A stretch of DNA of 64,000 nucleotides from Calamus simplicifolius. Lineage: Eukaryota; Streptophyta; Magnoliopsida; Arecales; Arecaceae. The first letter of the stretch is position 1; each line of letters starts with the position of its first letter. The notes under the pieces were generated by a model. That model worked only from the letters and a program-made list of their open reading frames with translations, was not told where the DNA came from and made no database searches. The DNA lies in NCBI GenBank assembly GCA_900491605.1, contig UESW01003831.1:497124-561123 (forward strand). Direction: 5' to 3'. Positions 45,576 to 57,296 of this stretch are shown here, piece after piece. The position numbers and the translations under genes were made by a program.

Positions 45576-47434
45576 TCAAGAATAATTTGTTCGTTCGAGC
45601 ATCTCATGCATATGATCACATGATGCAGCGATGCAGGAGGACTTTTCCTAGCTGAAACAATCTCTCTCAATAGCCATGGAGCTGAGGCTTTTATTTCATG
45701 GGCCAACCTACTAAACTTTAAGAGCAGTTGGCTACAAACCCAGAGCCGGATTTTGGTTAACCAAGATGGACCTGTTCTACGTCCAGCGATCAGCTAAAGC
45801 CCATTACGTTCGACCCGACCTGAGTCACCTGACCCAGTTTCCACCAACGTCGGACCTCGACATTAACTACTGATGTTTTGGGGCTCTGTGACGGACCTCG
45901 ACATTAACTACTGATTGCAAGCATTGTTTCAGATATTTACTCCTTCAAACAACTTGTTTGGAATGAGAAAATCTCGGCCAATAATTAAAATAGGCCGGTA
46001 TACTGGGATGTAGGGAAGGGAATTGTATTGGCTGAAACAGTAAAGACTAAGACTTTATAGTACCTAATATTTATGTGGACCGATATAAAAACCCTGCATA
46101 ACTTACGGCTTTAATAAGATTCTACATGTCCCTGCTTGCATTTTTAGAAAACTCAAGCCTGTGGTACGTATAATATGCATCTGGTTTCAGAAACATAGAT
46201 CTCGCTTATAAAAAACCATCTGCCAGATAAATTTAGAGATAATTTGGATACTGACTGGGAAATGCAGAATTATGAATAACCATCACTCCTGGAAATCATA
46301 GAGATGGACAACAGGATGCAACTCACTCATAGATATTTGATAAGTTTATATAATTTAGTAGAATAGATGTAGTCTAAAGACCAACTTTGTGGTTTTCTAA
46401 ACTAGAAGAACATATTAGATAGGATTAGCCTATTGATCTGATAGGAGTAGCCTTCTGGTATCATCTAGCCATATATATATACCAGTTCTACTCTGCACCA
46501 GATTAACCTTGTTACTACTCTTTCATTGGTGCAGGTGGCTAAGGTTGGTCTGGAAACATGGTGGAAGCATTAAGCTATGGAAATGAGCTTGCCATCTCCA
46601 GGTACATATCTCTATAGATGGCAGGGCTTTTGGCTGCTGTTTCGCTCCTTTGGGTCATGCCACAGAAGAGAAATAAAGATGTGCAATATTCCACAGCTGG
46701 CAACCTCCTGTTGTTATCCGTGGACAGGAGAATGTACAATTAAGAGATGACTTTTATCCCCTGGACTGGATCAATCCCTCAGCTGTAACTTTCTTTGCAA
46801 GTGTACCAATAACTTATTTCAAGTGGTTTCCCCTCCTATTTCACACAAATATCCTCTTGAAATAAGAACGCTTCTTCAACCAACATTTTGTATATAAATT
46901 TTGCATTGAGATACCTCACGTAGTAAATGTTTGATTGGCACGAATACATACAGGAAAAAGTTTGCTGATGATAAAAAGCTGGCTATGAAATGCAGAGTTA
47001 TGAAGTCCCTTTGCTTCAGAGACGATATATTTTAACCACATTACCTGATATCGTTCTGACCAGAACCATTCAAGTACAACTTTGTGGCTCTGTGATTAAA
47101 TTGACAAAATGAGTGGTGGCAATCCAAAGATCATGCTATTCGGAAATTATTCAATACTTATCCCATTTAAAAATGTTTTGGTGATTGCGTGTTTGACTTG
47201 AGTGCCGTAACGCTAATTGTTCAAGCCTAGATGTTTTGTTAACAAGAAGGATTTCCCTCCGTTCTCCCTGAAAGAAGGAAAAATATTGGGACAGAGTTCT
47301 ATTCCATCTGCGAAGGATATATTTATTCTAAGAAAACAAGCAAAGGCTAAAAGGCTACAAGTCTTACTAGAATATATTTATTCTTGGAGCCATTCAAAGT
47401 TGGCTGGATCAACCAACACGACCATTGTCAGGAG

Positions 47435-47593
47435 AATAAGAATGATTCAACTAATGGGTGCTTCACAATGGGTGGAAGCCGTGCGTCTCAGCTAGCCCCT
47501 GTTCCAGTTACATGTTCTTGAAAAGGCCATGCTTGGTTTCTGGAGTTGGAAAACTAGGAATAAGAATGATTCAACTAATGGGTGCTTCACAAT
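47435..47593. repeat. Exact 35-base direct repeat, 124 bp apart
   Basis: 47435-47469 and 47559-47593 are identical (beginning AATAAGAATGATTCAACT and ending GGTGCTTCACAAT). Confidence 0.85.
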
Positions 47594-47950
47594 AATAAAT
47601 CTTGCAAAGGAACCAAGGAGCCTGCACTTCCTTTTATTTTTATTCAAGAGTTACAGTTGAAGCACCATTCCATAGGTTTTCTTAGCCCAATGAGAGGAGT
47701 GCCAACTACCAATTAACATGAGTTGGATTCGTCCTGGGCCTAACATTATTCAAAGCCGAAATCATCAATTATGTCTCCACCGTATGCCCAAAATAACTTT
47801 GTGAAATATAATCAAGAAAGTGAAAAGGAGAAAATTCTGAAAAGTATATATGAAAAAGGCTCGTATGTTCGACATAGTCATGTCTTAATTTAGAGGACCT
47901 GAAACCAACTTTGAATGGCTCCTGTTAATCAACCCTTTTAGTGTGTTTTA

Positions 47951-48517
47951 TGTTAGAGGTCTATTAACAATCTACACAATATGTATAGAATTAATAGATA
48001 GGATCTTTGTATTACCTTCAGCCATTGCTTTCGATCTACCTCTAGAAGATCTGAATCAGGATCTTGATCTTCCTCTCGATGGATCTCGATCTTCCTCTTG
48101 GTGAATCTTGATCTTCCCCTTGATCTGAATCAGCTGCAGATCTACCTCTCAGGATCTTGATATACCGCTTCGGGACCTCTCGGGATCTTGATTGAGTGCT
48201 TCCAATCAATGAGCTATCGCACTCTGATGGTGTATGCCCTCAGGCTATGCTCTTGATCAGGGATCCAATACCTCCGCTTCTTTTTGATTTTTCTTTCAAT
48301 GACATTATGTTGTCAAAAGACTTAGAATGGATCTCTATTTAAAGAGATTCCTCAATTCCCTTCCACCGCCTGCTCCCATCAAAGCAGGCATTTAACATTT
48401 AAGGAGCTATCGTTATCACTTATTAACTAGTGGATGGTGTTGAAATTATCCGCAAACGATCGCAATAAAATAGGACCATCTATTACAAAGGACCATCTAT
48501 TGCAACGGGATATTACA
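47951..48517 (-). repeat. Copia-D 3' LTR
   Basis: Pairs with 57297-57819. It contains clustered GATCTTGATCTTCC and TCTACCTCTC words and has a short extra segment relative to the 5' copy near 48160-48180. Confidence 0.92.
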
Positions 48518-48839
48518 TTCTCCCACTTGGTCCGTATATTTTATTAACACTGAATAAGAAACTAAATACATGAATCATAGCGATAGGTCCTCTATAATTG
48601 AGTATTATCTTCTATGTATTACAATGCATTCAATTTCTTTACCACTATTCCAAATGTGACAACATAACATAATGAATAAACCATATGTTTATTCAGAGTC
48701 CAAAAGAAAAGTTTATCATTTCTCGAAAGTCAAATAACGTGTACACCTGAATAAAAAATAAATAAATAATTGAAATAAGAGTTTCTTTGTACAAACTGTT
48801 ATCCATGCAATTATATCATGGAACCAACTCCCATTCGTA
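48518..48839 (-). other. Copia-D 3' untranslated region
   Basis: Non-coding stretch between the pol end and the 3' LTR; the polypurine tract AAGTGGGAGAA (minus) is at about 48518-48528. Confidence 0.6.
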
Positions 48840-50171
48840 TCACATGATCCTTAAATTCTTAATTGGCATGCCATTAGTCTAAGGATCAGCTATCATCAAT
48901 TCAGTGCTAACGTGTTCTATGACCACTTTATTTTCTTTAACACGTTCTCTTATGGCTAAATACTTAATGTCGATATGTTTACTTCGACTACCACTCTTGT
49001 GGTTTTTAGCCAAAAATATAGCAGTTGAATTATCACAGTACAATTTAATTGGCCTAGCAATAGAGTCAACAATTCTAAGCACTGAGACGAAACTCATCAA
49101 CCATACACCTTGCAATGTAGCCTCAAAATAAGCAACAAACTCCGCTTCCATAGTAGAGGTAGCAGTCAAAGTCTGCTTTGCACTCCTGCATGATATGGCT
49201 TCACCAGCTAATATAAATATAAATCATGATGTTGATTTTCGAGAATCAACGCAGCCAGCAAAGTCCGAATCTGAGTAGCCCTCTATCTCCAAATGATCAG
49301 TTCATCTATACATGAGCATGTAGTCCTTGGTCCCTTCAAGATACCCATGACCTTTTTAGCAGCTCTCCAGTGGTCTAAACCTGGATTACTCTGATATCTT
49401 CCCAACACTCCTACTGCAAATGCAATGTCAGGTCTTGTGCAAACCTGAGCATACATTAGGCTTTCAACATATGAAGCATATGGAATGTTGTGCATCTGTT
49501 CCTGTTCAAGTTTATTTTTAGGGCACTGGTTCAAAGTGAACTTGTCACCCTTCACTATAGGTGCAACACTTGGTGAACAATTTTTCATCACTTGGTGAAC
49601 AATTTTTCATCTGAAATCTCTCCAAGACTTTATTGATATAAGTTTCTTGAGACAATCCTAAAATGCCTCGAGATCTTTCTCTATGGATCTTAATGCCAAT
49701 GACATAAGATGCCTCACTCATATCTTTCATATCAAATTTTTTTTGGAGAGAAATTGTTTCACCTCATATAGCAACCTTTTATCATTGGTTGCAAGTAGAA
49801 TGTCATCCACATATAGGACCAAGAAACAAATTTTGCTCCCACTAACCTTCTGGTATATACATTGATCCATGATGTTCTCTTCAAAACTAAAGAAAGAGAT
49901 CACATCATGAAATTTTAAATACCACCGACGGTAGGCTTGTTTCAATCCATATATAGATTTCTTAAGCTTGCAAACCAAATGCCCACTATCACCAGAGGAA
50001 AATTCTTCAAGTTGTTTCATATAAATCTCTTCCTCTAGATCTCCATTAAGGAATGCAGTTTTCACATCCATTTGATGTAACTCAAAATCAAAATGAGCTA
50101 CCAATGCCATAATTATTCGGAGAGAATCTTTCTTGGATACAGGAGAAAAATCTCCGTGTAGTCGATTCCTT
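48840..50171 (-). pseudogene. Copia-D pol, part 2: RT (rest) and RNase H
   Basis: Continues RT beyond the composite insertion with QMDVKTAFLNGDLEEEIYMK (about 50010-50070), YGLKQAYRRW and the YVDD box in LYVDDILLATND (about 49800). RNase H follows with CTRPDIAFAVGVLGRY (about 49410), STMEAEFVAY, LYCDNSTAI and KHIDIKYL, and ADP followed by a stop where other elements have LTK. The final stop is at 48840-48842. A 22-base tandem duplication at 49567-49610 repeats part of the region after RT and disrupts the frame. Additional shifts are near 49730 and 49280. Confidence 0.9.
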
Positions 50172-50176
50172 CCCTC

Positions 50177-52305
50177 TGTCACGCCCCAATCCCAAAAATT
50201 GAACTAGGATGACAACCCGCCGCATGCCAGGCATGCAAGGCGTCTCGAACTTCATCACATAAATCAATATAAAGCAAAATTCACATCCATGATTTTTACA
50301 AACCATAATTATCAGTCTTGGGCTACCTGCCCTACACAAAAGCAAATCTGAACTAAATCAATATAATAAAACTAAGTCATCTTAATAGAAGCTCCTTCTA
50401 TCTCAATTATCCTTCTTCATTCCTGAGGCTCTGAAAACATTATGAGAATTCTATGAGATCACACTCAATAAGTAAGCTTAATATAATTTCAAAATTTTAT
50501 TTATCATGCTATCAGTAGGTTCATGTCATCAAATCAATTAATTTGAAACTTAATTCAATAATAATTACTAGAATATATGCGATGTAAACAAAACATTGTT
50601 TTTACTATCATTATTTTTCTTTATGTGTCCCATGGCCCTACAATACACATCATGTGTATCACTCTTAAATATCCCCTAAGAGGAAGGGTCCTGGTACCAG
50701 TATTCTATCATCTGTCCTGTGATAATCTGTTATGTGATAATGTGATAATCTATCATGTGAGAATCTATCATGTGATAATCTGTCATGTGATAATCTATCA
50801 TGTGAGAACCGCAGCGACACATAAAGTTTTACTGTCATTATCATAATTACATATTATCATAGTAATAACATAATTTTGCCAAATTAACATAATTATATTT
50901 AACTGTAAGTTTACAGTTCACAAATTAAATAATTAATAAAATTATAATAGTTGACTTACTTACCTCAGTATGCAAATTCCAATTGATAACTCAGCTAATT
51001 GGACACTTGGGAACCTACAGTATCATTTTTCATTATTAAATTTCTAAAATCTGAATTATAAAATAATTCTTAAACTCTACCCAAACCACTTCACGGGCCT
51101 AACTTTGGGCTTGAATATCTCTCAATGTATACACCCAAATAGGGAAATAAAATTATCCTCAGAAACTAGAATCAATCTTGATTCGGACCATATATTTACT
51201 TTGCCATTCTCGGCTCGATACAGGGCCCAAAATGCTGCTCAAACATGGCTTCAGAGATGGCCCAATAGGGCCCAAAAACTAAATGGCCCAACCGGCCCAT
51301 TAATCTCTTATTACCCCGCTCCTCTGTTTCAAATGAAACAGAGGAGCCGAAAGCCGTGCCGGTGGCCAGGGCCGTCGCCAGCCAAATTGGAGACGGCCCG
51401 GCCGCCGTTGGCCGGACGGGACCGGCCGCTGCCGCGGCCAGCCTCCTCCTCCCTCTATCTCACATCAATTCTTCTCTAAATCTTTCTTTTTCTCTTTCAT
51501 CGCTCGCATGTCTTACACGGTGCCGGCACCAATTCCAGCCAAATTGACATGGATCCGGCCGCCGTTGGCCGGACCAAAGCCGGCCGTCGCCGCGGTCGGC
51601 CTCCCCTCCTCTCTCTCTCTCCAATTTCCCTTTTATTCATTTCTTTCTCTCTCACTGTCTATCATGGCCAGATGCGTGCCGACGGCACGGCCGGCCACCA
51701 TGGCCGGCCGGACCTCCACCGGATGCACGCCCGGCGCCGGTGAAGGTCGCCGACCAAGGCTCAGGCCCGACGAAGCGGCGAGCACGCCGCCGGGCCCGAA
51801 CCAAGGATCGGACTGCCGGCTACACCAATCTTCCCAGGCTTCTTTCTCCCATCACCACTCTTCTCTCTCTCTCTTCCGGCACCCCACCGGACACCGCCCC
51901 CGGTGCCGGTGGGGTTGTCGGCCGGGGCTCAGGCCCGGCGAGGCGGCGGCACGCCCGGGCCTGAACCGGCATCGACACAGGGAAGGGACCGGGTTTCTCA
52001 ACCTGGTTCCTCCCTGTCTCTCCTTTTTTTTTAACTCTCTCTTCTAACCTTAGCTCTCCCAGGCATGGACAGGGGACTTACCAGAGGCAGGCGCGCTAGG
52101 GAAGAAACATCCACACTAGAAGATGATGAGAAGGAGCGTTCACTATGATGGGAAGAAGGTTTTCACATTATCTTTTATAGGCAATACAGAGTCCCCAAAT
52201 CAAGGGACTCTATTAGTTAGATATATTGGAATTTAAATATCTAGAGTCTATCTTCCTGATCTCGTGATAACTCTCACGAGCAGTTGAGAAATCTAGGGGA
52301 TTACA
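50177..52305 (-). repeat. LTR-like sequence X within the composite (edges inferred)
   Basis: On the minus strand it starts TGTAATCCCC, has TATA box TATAAAAG at 52171-52178, a splice-donor-like CTGGTAAGTCCCC near 52080, a CpG-rich body with repeated CCGGCCGCCGTTGGCCGG blocks (51389, 51556), and ends GGGGCGTGACA. TG..CA ends and a core promoter suggest an LTR of a gypsy-type element. No partner copy is visible. Confidence 0.5.
50710..50807. repeat. Short tandem repeat, about 17 bp period
   Basis: Repeated TGTGATAATCTRTCATG words, about six units with GATAATC/GAGAATC variants. Confidence 0.85.
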
Positions 52306-52311
52306 TTATTA

Positions 52312-52920
52312 TGATAACCCTCCCAATAGTCCCACATTGGGAAATTAGGAGTTGGTTAAGTGGTTTATATATTGTAAAGCAAGAAGGACAAGGCACCAAT
52401 TGGATCCCTTTTTGGGCTGTGGTGGCCCAAGTTGGTGTGGACCTTGTCCGTCTTGCTTTCTTGTAACGAAACGGGCCCATGGGCCCGGGTCGTTACAATA
52501 TGGTATCAGAGCCATGTACTAGTCGGAAGTGAAGGAGCTAAGTGCCACACAGGGCAAAGTGCTACATCGATGGGAGCCACCTCTTGAACCTGTGGGGCCA
52601 CAGGGCAAAGTGCTACATTGATGGGAGCCACCTCTTGAACCTATGAGGGCCATCTCTAGAATCCTGCCTACCTGGTGGTTGTGATCAATTGACCCTGGCG
52701 ATGAGGACGTCGCCTTTGTAAGGGGGTTAGATTATGATAACCCTCCCAATAGTCCCACATCGGGAAATTAGGAGTTGGTTAAGTGGTTTATATATTGTAA
52801 AGCAAGAAGGACAAGGCACCAATTGGATCCCTTTTTGGGCTGTGGTGGCCCAAGTTGGTGTGGACCTTGTCCGTCTTGCTTTCTTGTAACGAAACGGGCC
52901 CGTGGGCCCGGGTCGTTACA
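52312..52920 (+). mobile_element. TRIM element with 186-bp LTRs
   Basis: Two 186-bp LTRs (52312-52497 and 52735-52920), starting TGATAACCCTCCC and ending GGGTCGTTACA, differ at only two bases. A 237-bp non-coding interior begins ATA then the primer site TGGTATCAGAGCC (52501-52513) and ends with the polypurine stretch TAAGGGGGTTAGATTA. This is a textbook terminal-repeat retrotransposon in miniature, and the two-base difference points to recent insertion or LTR homogenisation. Its own flanks (TATTA left, CCCTC right) do not match. Confidence 0.9.
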
Positions 52921-52925
52921 CCCTC

Positions 52926-55600
52926 TGAGTGAATTCTTTGGCAACGAGTCTTGCTTTATATCTTTCAATGTTGCCTTGTGAGTCTTTCTTTATTTTAAAG
53001 ATCCATCTACATCCAATGGCTTTTACACCATCAGGCAACTCAACAAGATCCCAGACTCGATTAGATACCATAGATTTCATCTCGTCCTTCATGGCATTGT
53101 ACCACAAGTTTGATTCCTTAGAACTTATGGCTTGTGAAAACATTTCAGGATCATTTTTGGCTCCAATGTTATAGTCAGATTCATGTAGATACACAATATA
53201 ATCACTAAGAATTGCTGATTTCTTTATTCTAGTTGATTTTCTTAATGTTGTGTCAATGACCTCTTGAGGAGTATCATGCACAACATGATCTTCTAGATTA
53301 CCATCAGCTTGTGAAATCTCAATGAATGGTTGTTGAGCACTTATTTGAGTTTGAGGAGTGCTATAAATAACAACCAATCCCTCACTTGAAGTGGAAGCTG
53401 GAATATCTGAATGATCTTTCTCAGAAGAAGCCAAATACTGAGATTGATCACTCCCACTAATCAAGTCATTCTCAAGAAATTTTGCATTTCTTGATTCCAC
53501 AATCCTAGTGCTGTGAGATGGACAATAAAATCTATAACCCTTGGACTTCTTAGCATATCCAATAAAATATCCACTAATAGTCCTTGGTCTAGTTTCTTTT
53601 CTTGTGGATTATAGACTCTTACTTCAGATGGGCATCCCAAATACGTATATGTTGCAAACTTGGTTTTTAACCTTTAAATAACTCAAATGGCATTTTGGAA
53701 ACAGCCTTGGTTGGAACCCAATTTAATATATACGCAACAGTTTTAAGAGCTTCAGTCCACAAGGATTTAGGTAAGTTGGAGCTGACAATCATGCTCCTTA
53801 CCATGTCTAATAATGTCCGGTTTCTTCTTTCAGCTACACCATTTTGGTCAGAAGACCCTGGCATGGTGTATTGTGCAACAATTCCATTTTCTTCAAGAAA
53901 CTGAGCAAACGGACCAGGTGCTTGTCCATTCTCAGTGTATCTACCATAATATTCTCCACCTCTATCTGACCTCACGATTTTAATTTGCTTGCCACATTGT
54001 TTCTCTACTTCTGCCTTAAATACCTTAAAGGCATCTAATGCTTTATTCTTATTATGAAGCAGGTAGAGATACATATATCGTGAATAATCATCAATAAATG
54101 AGATGAAGTATCTCTAACCATACGAGTCCATATCTGGACTACAGATATCAGTATGTATGATCTCTAGTACTTCTGAACTTCTCTTGGCATCTTTCTTGGA
54201 CTTGTTGGTTTGCTTTCCCTTTATGCAGTTCACACAAGTGCCAAAATCAGTAAAATCAAGAGTATCAAGTACTCCATCTTTTACTAATCTTTTAATTCTC
54301 TCAATGGAGATATGACCTAATCTCCGATGCCACAAAATAGAGGAATTCTCATTCATAACATATCTTTTCATACCAGTTTGGGCGTGCATCACATTATAGG
54401 TGGTATTATTTTTTAAATTAATTTGAAAAGATTGTCAGACAATGTACCATTCCCAATAAGCTTAGATTTATAAAATAAATCAACAGAGCTTTTATTAAAA
54501 TTAAAGGAGTATCCTGCTGGTACAAGCCTTGACACTGAAATCAAATTTCTAGAGAAACTTGGAATATAAAATATCTTTTCCAAATCTAAAACAAAACCAG
54601 AATCTAAAATAAGTCTGCACGTCCCAATCGCTTCCACATGTGAACCCATCTTGTTTCCTGAATAGATGCTTTGTTCACTTCCCAATGGTTTCCTTTGATT
54701 TAGAAAACCCTGCAAGGTATTTGAAACATGGATGGTAGAACCAGAATCAATCCACCATGTGTTATGACATATAACCAAATTGGATTCATGATATACAAAT
54801 AAGGTTAGAGTACCTTTCTTATCAAGCCAAGCTTTGAATTTGAGACAATCTTTCTTTATATGCCCTTTCTTCTTGCAAAAGAAGCACTTGGACTCCTTCT
54901 TGTCTTCTGTATGGATGGGTACTTTACCCTTTCCTTTGCGTTTGGCTTTGGGAGCTTTAGTCTTTCTCTGAGTGACTAAATGTGCACTTTCTTCCCATTT
55001 CCAAAATTAGCCTCCCTTCTCTTGAACACACATGGTCAGAAGTTCATTAATTAACCATTTGTCCTTTATGTGTTGTAAGATATTTTGAAGGGACTATACT
55101 GCTATGGGAGTGAGTTCAAAATAAAGTGTAGTAAGAAAGATTCTGACATCTCAACCTCTAGGGATTTCAATTGAGCCACAGTGTCCCTCATCTTCATGAT
55201 GTGCTCACGCACACCTTCAACAGTAGTGAGCTTCATTGATGACAATTTTGTCATTAGGGTGCTAGCCAGCGCCTTATCTGAAGACTCAAATTGTGCATCA
55301 ATAGCCTTCAGAAGTTCTTAACATTTTTGCACTCAGGAATTGAACCACGTATACTAGCAGAAATCTTAGTACGTATGAACATCATACTGAGGTGATTGGA
55401 TTGCTCCCATCGTTCATACGCAGCAATCTCAGCTTGAGTGCTAGTAGATGTAACCGAATGTGGTTCATCCTTCCTGATAGCATAGTCAATATCCATGCAC
55501 CCTAATTGAAGAAGAATTCTCTCCTTCCATAATTTATAATTATCACCACTTAAATCAAGAACATCACATTTCATATCAGAAATATTAACAGGCAGAATAG
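52926..55600 (-). pseudogene. Copia-D gag, protease, integrase, start of RT
   Basis: Minus-strand order: gag MKCDVLDLSGDNYKLWKERI (55574-55515) with ERWEQSNHLSMMFIRTKI; CCHC knuckle CFFCKKKGHIKKDC at about 54855-54900; protease-like WWIDSGSTIHVS (about 54745); pre-integrase LWHRRLGHISIERIKR (about 54300); integrase DYSRYMYLYLLHNKNKA, RSDRGGEYY (about 53960), DQNGVAERRNRTLLDMVRS; then linker and RT start WDLVELPDGVKAIGCRWIFK and YKARLVAKEFTQR at 52930-52970. Frames break at about 55308, 54110, 53667 and 53500, with gag mid-section badly decayed (54900-55300). Function is lost. Confidence 0.9.
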
Positions 55601-57282
55601 CTGCATAAAAAAATGACGTTCATGTAACTGAATTTGAGGCATCTAACTTGATGTCATGTCTTACCAATGTAAACATGCAATAACATGAATCAATAACATA
55701 CAATAACTACATGTGGGCTAAGTTATTATACTCAAATAGACTCATTAACTTAATGATGTGACTAACAAATTATATTCCTTTCTTAATTCCTATGGGTAAT
55801 TAAGAAAATAATTTGTTATCGCATCCTAATTAATTATATCAGTGCAATAAAAATTCCTGTAGGATAAGATTCATTACATTAATATAATTAGTCAAATTAA
55901 TATCATCTAACCTTATGTGATCTTTGTAACTCAATATATAATTTTGATTAATCAAAGATGCTGTGGCTACTCCTCAATTAATCAAAATCATATTGATCAC
56001 ATGACATTTGAATTCCATTATATGCATATAGATTAACCAATTTAGCATGATTATTAGGTAGTGATCTTAATCAACGTAACATTTTCAAATCAAGATATGA
56101 GTTAATCAAATTGGTCAGGCCAGTGAAAGAGAAGTGGGGGTCCCCCGTTGTTTTCCTTAGGTCAGTCAATGGAACCAATTAAGTAATCACAATCTCTTTA
56201 CTTTTCTAGACACCAATTGACCAATTAGACCTTGAAAGGATTTGCACTGTGATTTTCATACTACCACCAAATTCATGCATAGAATAAATCTAATATGTAA
56301 AACAGAAGACAACATTTCAATTATCTATTTAATAATTTTAAAATTATCATCTTAAGAAAAATTTTTGTTAATTAAAACACGTCTGGCCGTAGCTCATTAT
56401 TTCCTTAGGCCAGTCTATGCAAAACACCGTATACATAGAGACTCAGGAGGCGTATTTTAATACAAAAATTTTAAACTTAAGAAATAAATAAAAAAACCAA
56501 TGATATAATATTAGCATGCATTTAAAATTTAACCAATCAAATTTGATTTTAAATCTCTTGAAAAAACCGAAGGACCCATAGGCGCGAGAAAATCGAAACC
56601 GCAACATACGTTTTCTCTCTTTAATAGGTCACCTCATGTGGTTATGGAAGCCACTTTTTTCTCTTACGTTATCGCTCCGCTCGTGAGCAAAAACGAAAAC
56701 CTAACGAAAGAAAATTCGGATGACCAAGAAAAAAATGGAACAACAGAGGAAAAACCTTTACTATAGATTTGAACCTGAGATCTCCGTAAGCCTTTTTTTT
56801 TTATTGCCAGAGAGCGGCCAAGAAAAATCCGTGATGCGACAAAATCGAAAACACACGGAATACGTTTCCGAACAGGCAATGTTTTCTAATATCAAGCTAT
56901 AAATTCGGCTGCTCAAAATTCCGAAACAATAAATCGAAATGAAGAACCAAGAAGCTAAAATCGGAACCATAAATGTAGGATTAAAAAGGAAAAAACCGAA
57001 GAGTAACCACCTCTCAAACAAACTTCATGGTGATCTATTAACTCTCCCGATATGTAGGTAGTTGGGTAAAGCGCATCAAGGTACTACCAATAGCCTCCCT
57101 TTGGTGTGTCTCTAATATTCTACCACACATTCGTTGGGTCAAATAATCCAGGGTACTACTAGTAGCCTCCCCTTGGATTATCCCTATGTGAGAGAAATAG
57201 ATATCAGAAAAAAAAACCTTCGAACAATAAAATAATCAAATCTGAAATGCTCACAATAAAAAAAACAAGGCATAGGTATAAT
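55601..57282 (-). other. Copia-D long leader, possible intron
   Basis: 1.7 kb without coding between the primer site and gag. A pyrimidine-rich stretch followed by ATGCAG ends at 55601, just before the in-frame gag start region; a donor-like GTGAGCA lies near 57254. The same acceptor context occurs in Copia-E at 62338. It also holds repeated CCTTAGGYCAGTC words (about 56155 and 56405). Confidence 0.45.
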
Positions 57283-57294
57283 GCTCTGATACCA
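57283..57294 (-). other. Copia-D primer binding site
   Basis: TGGTATCAGAGC on the minus strand, complementary to plant initiator tRNA-Met, two bases inside the 5' LTR. Confidence 0.9.
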
Positions 57295-57296
57295 AC

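Larger units (their letters stand above)
42526..47945. other. Intergenic DNA, 5.4 kb
   Basis: No gene with motif support was found. Contents: a G run (43125-43146); a diffuse repeat at about 44010-44360 (words such as CTAAAATGGG, ACATTAATGCTCAT, GACCCTAGCA spaced about 156 bp); a 79-bp tandem pair (45425-45575); a 24-base direct repeat 41 bp apart (45851 and 45892); and an exact 35-base direct repeat 124 bp apart (47435 and 47559). A piece at about 46500-46800 has a CAG-ending pyrimidine stretch but no lasting frame. Short frames at 45124-45333 (minus) and 47217-47495 (plus) were not recognised. Confidence 0.5.
50172..52925. mobile_element. Composite insertion in Copia-D RT, outer TSD CCCTC
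   Basis: CCCTC lies at 50172-50176 and again at 52921-52925; between them is 2,744 bp starting TGTCACGCCCC and ending GGGTCGTTACA. Removing the insertion and one CCCTC makes the RT reading frame continuous across the site. The insert has two parts: a 2.1-kb LTR-like sequence in minus orientation (50177 to about 52305) and a complete TRIM in plus orientation (52312-52920). Confidence 0.85.

Noticed and set aside
46490..46850. Possible exon after a CAG-ending pyrimidine stretch near 46530
   Set aside because: No lasting reading frame or recognisable protein similarity.
47217..47495. 92-codon plus-strand frame
   Set aside because: No motif, no neighbour support, and it includes one copy of the local 35-base duplication.
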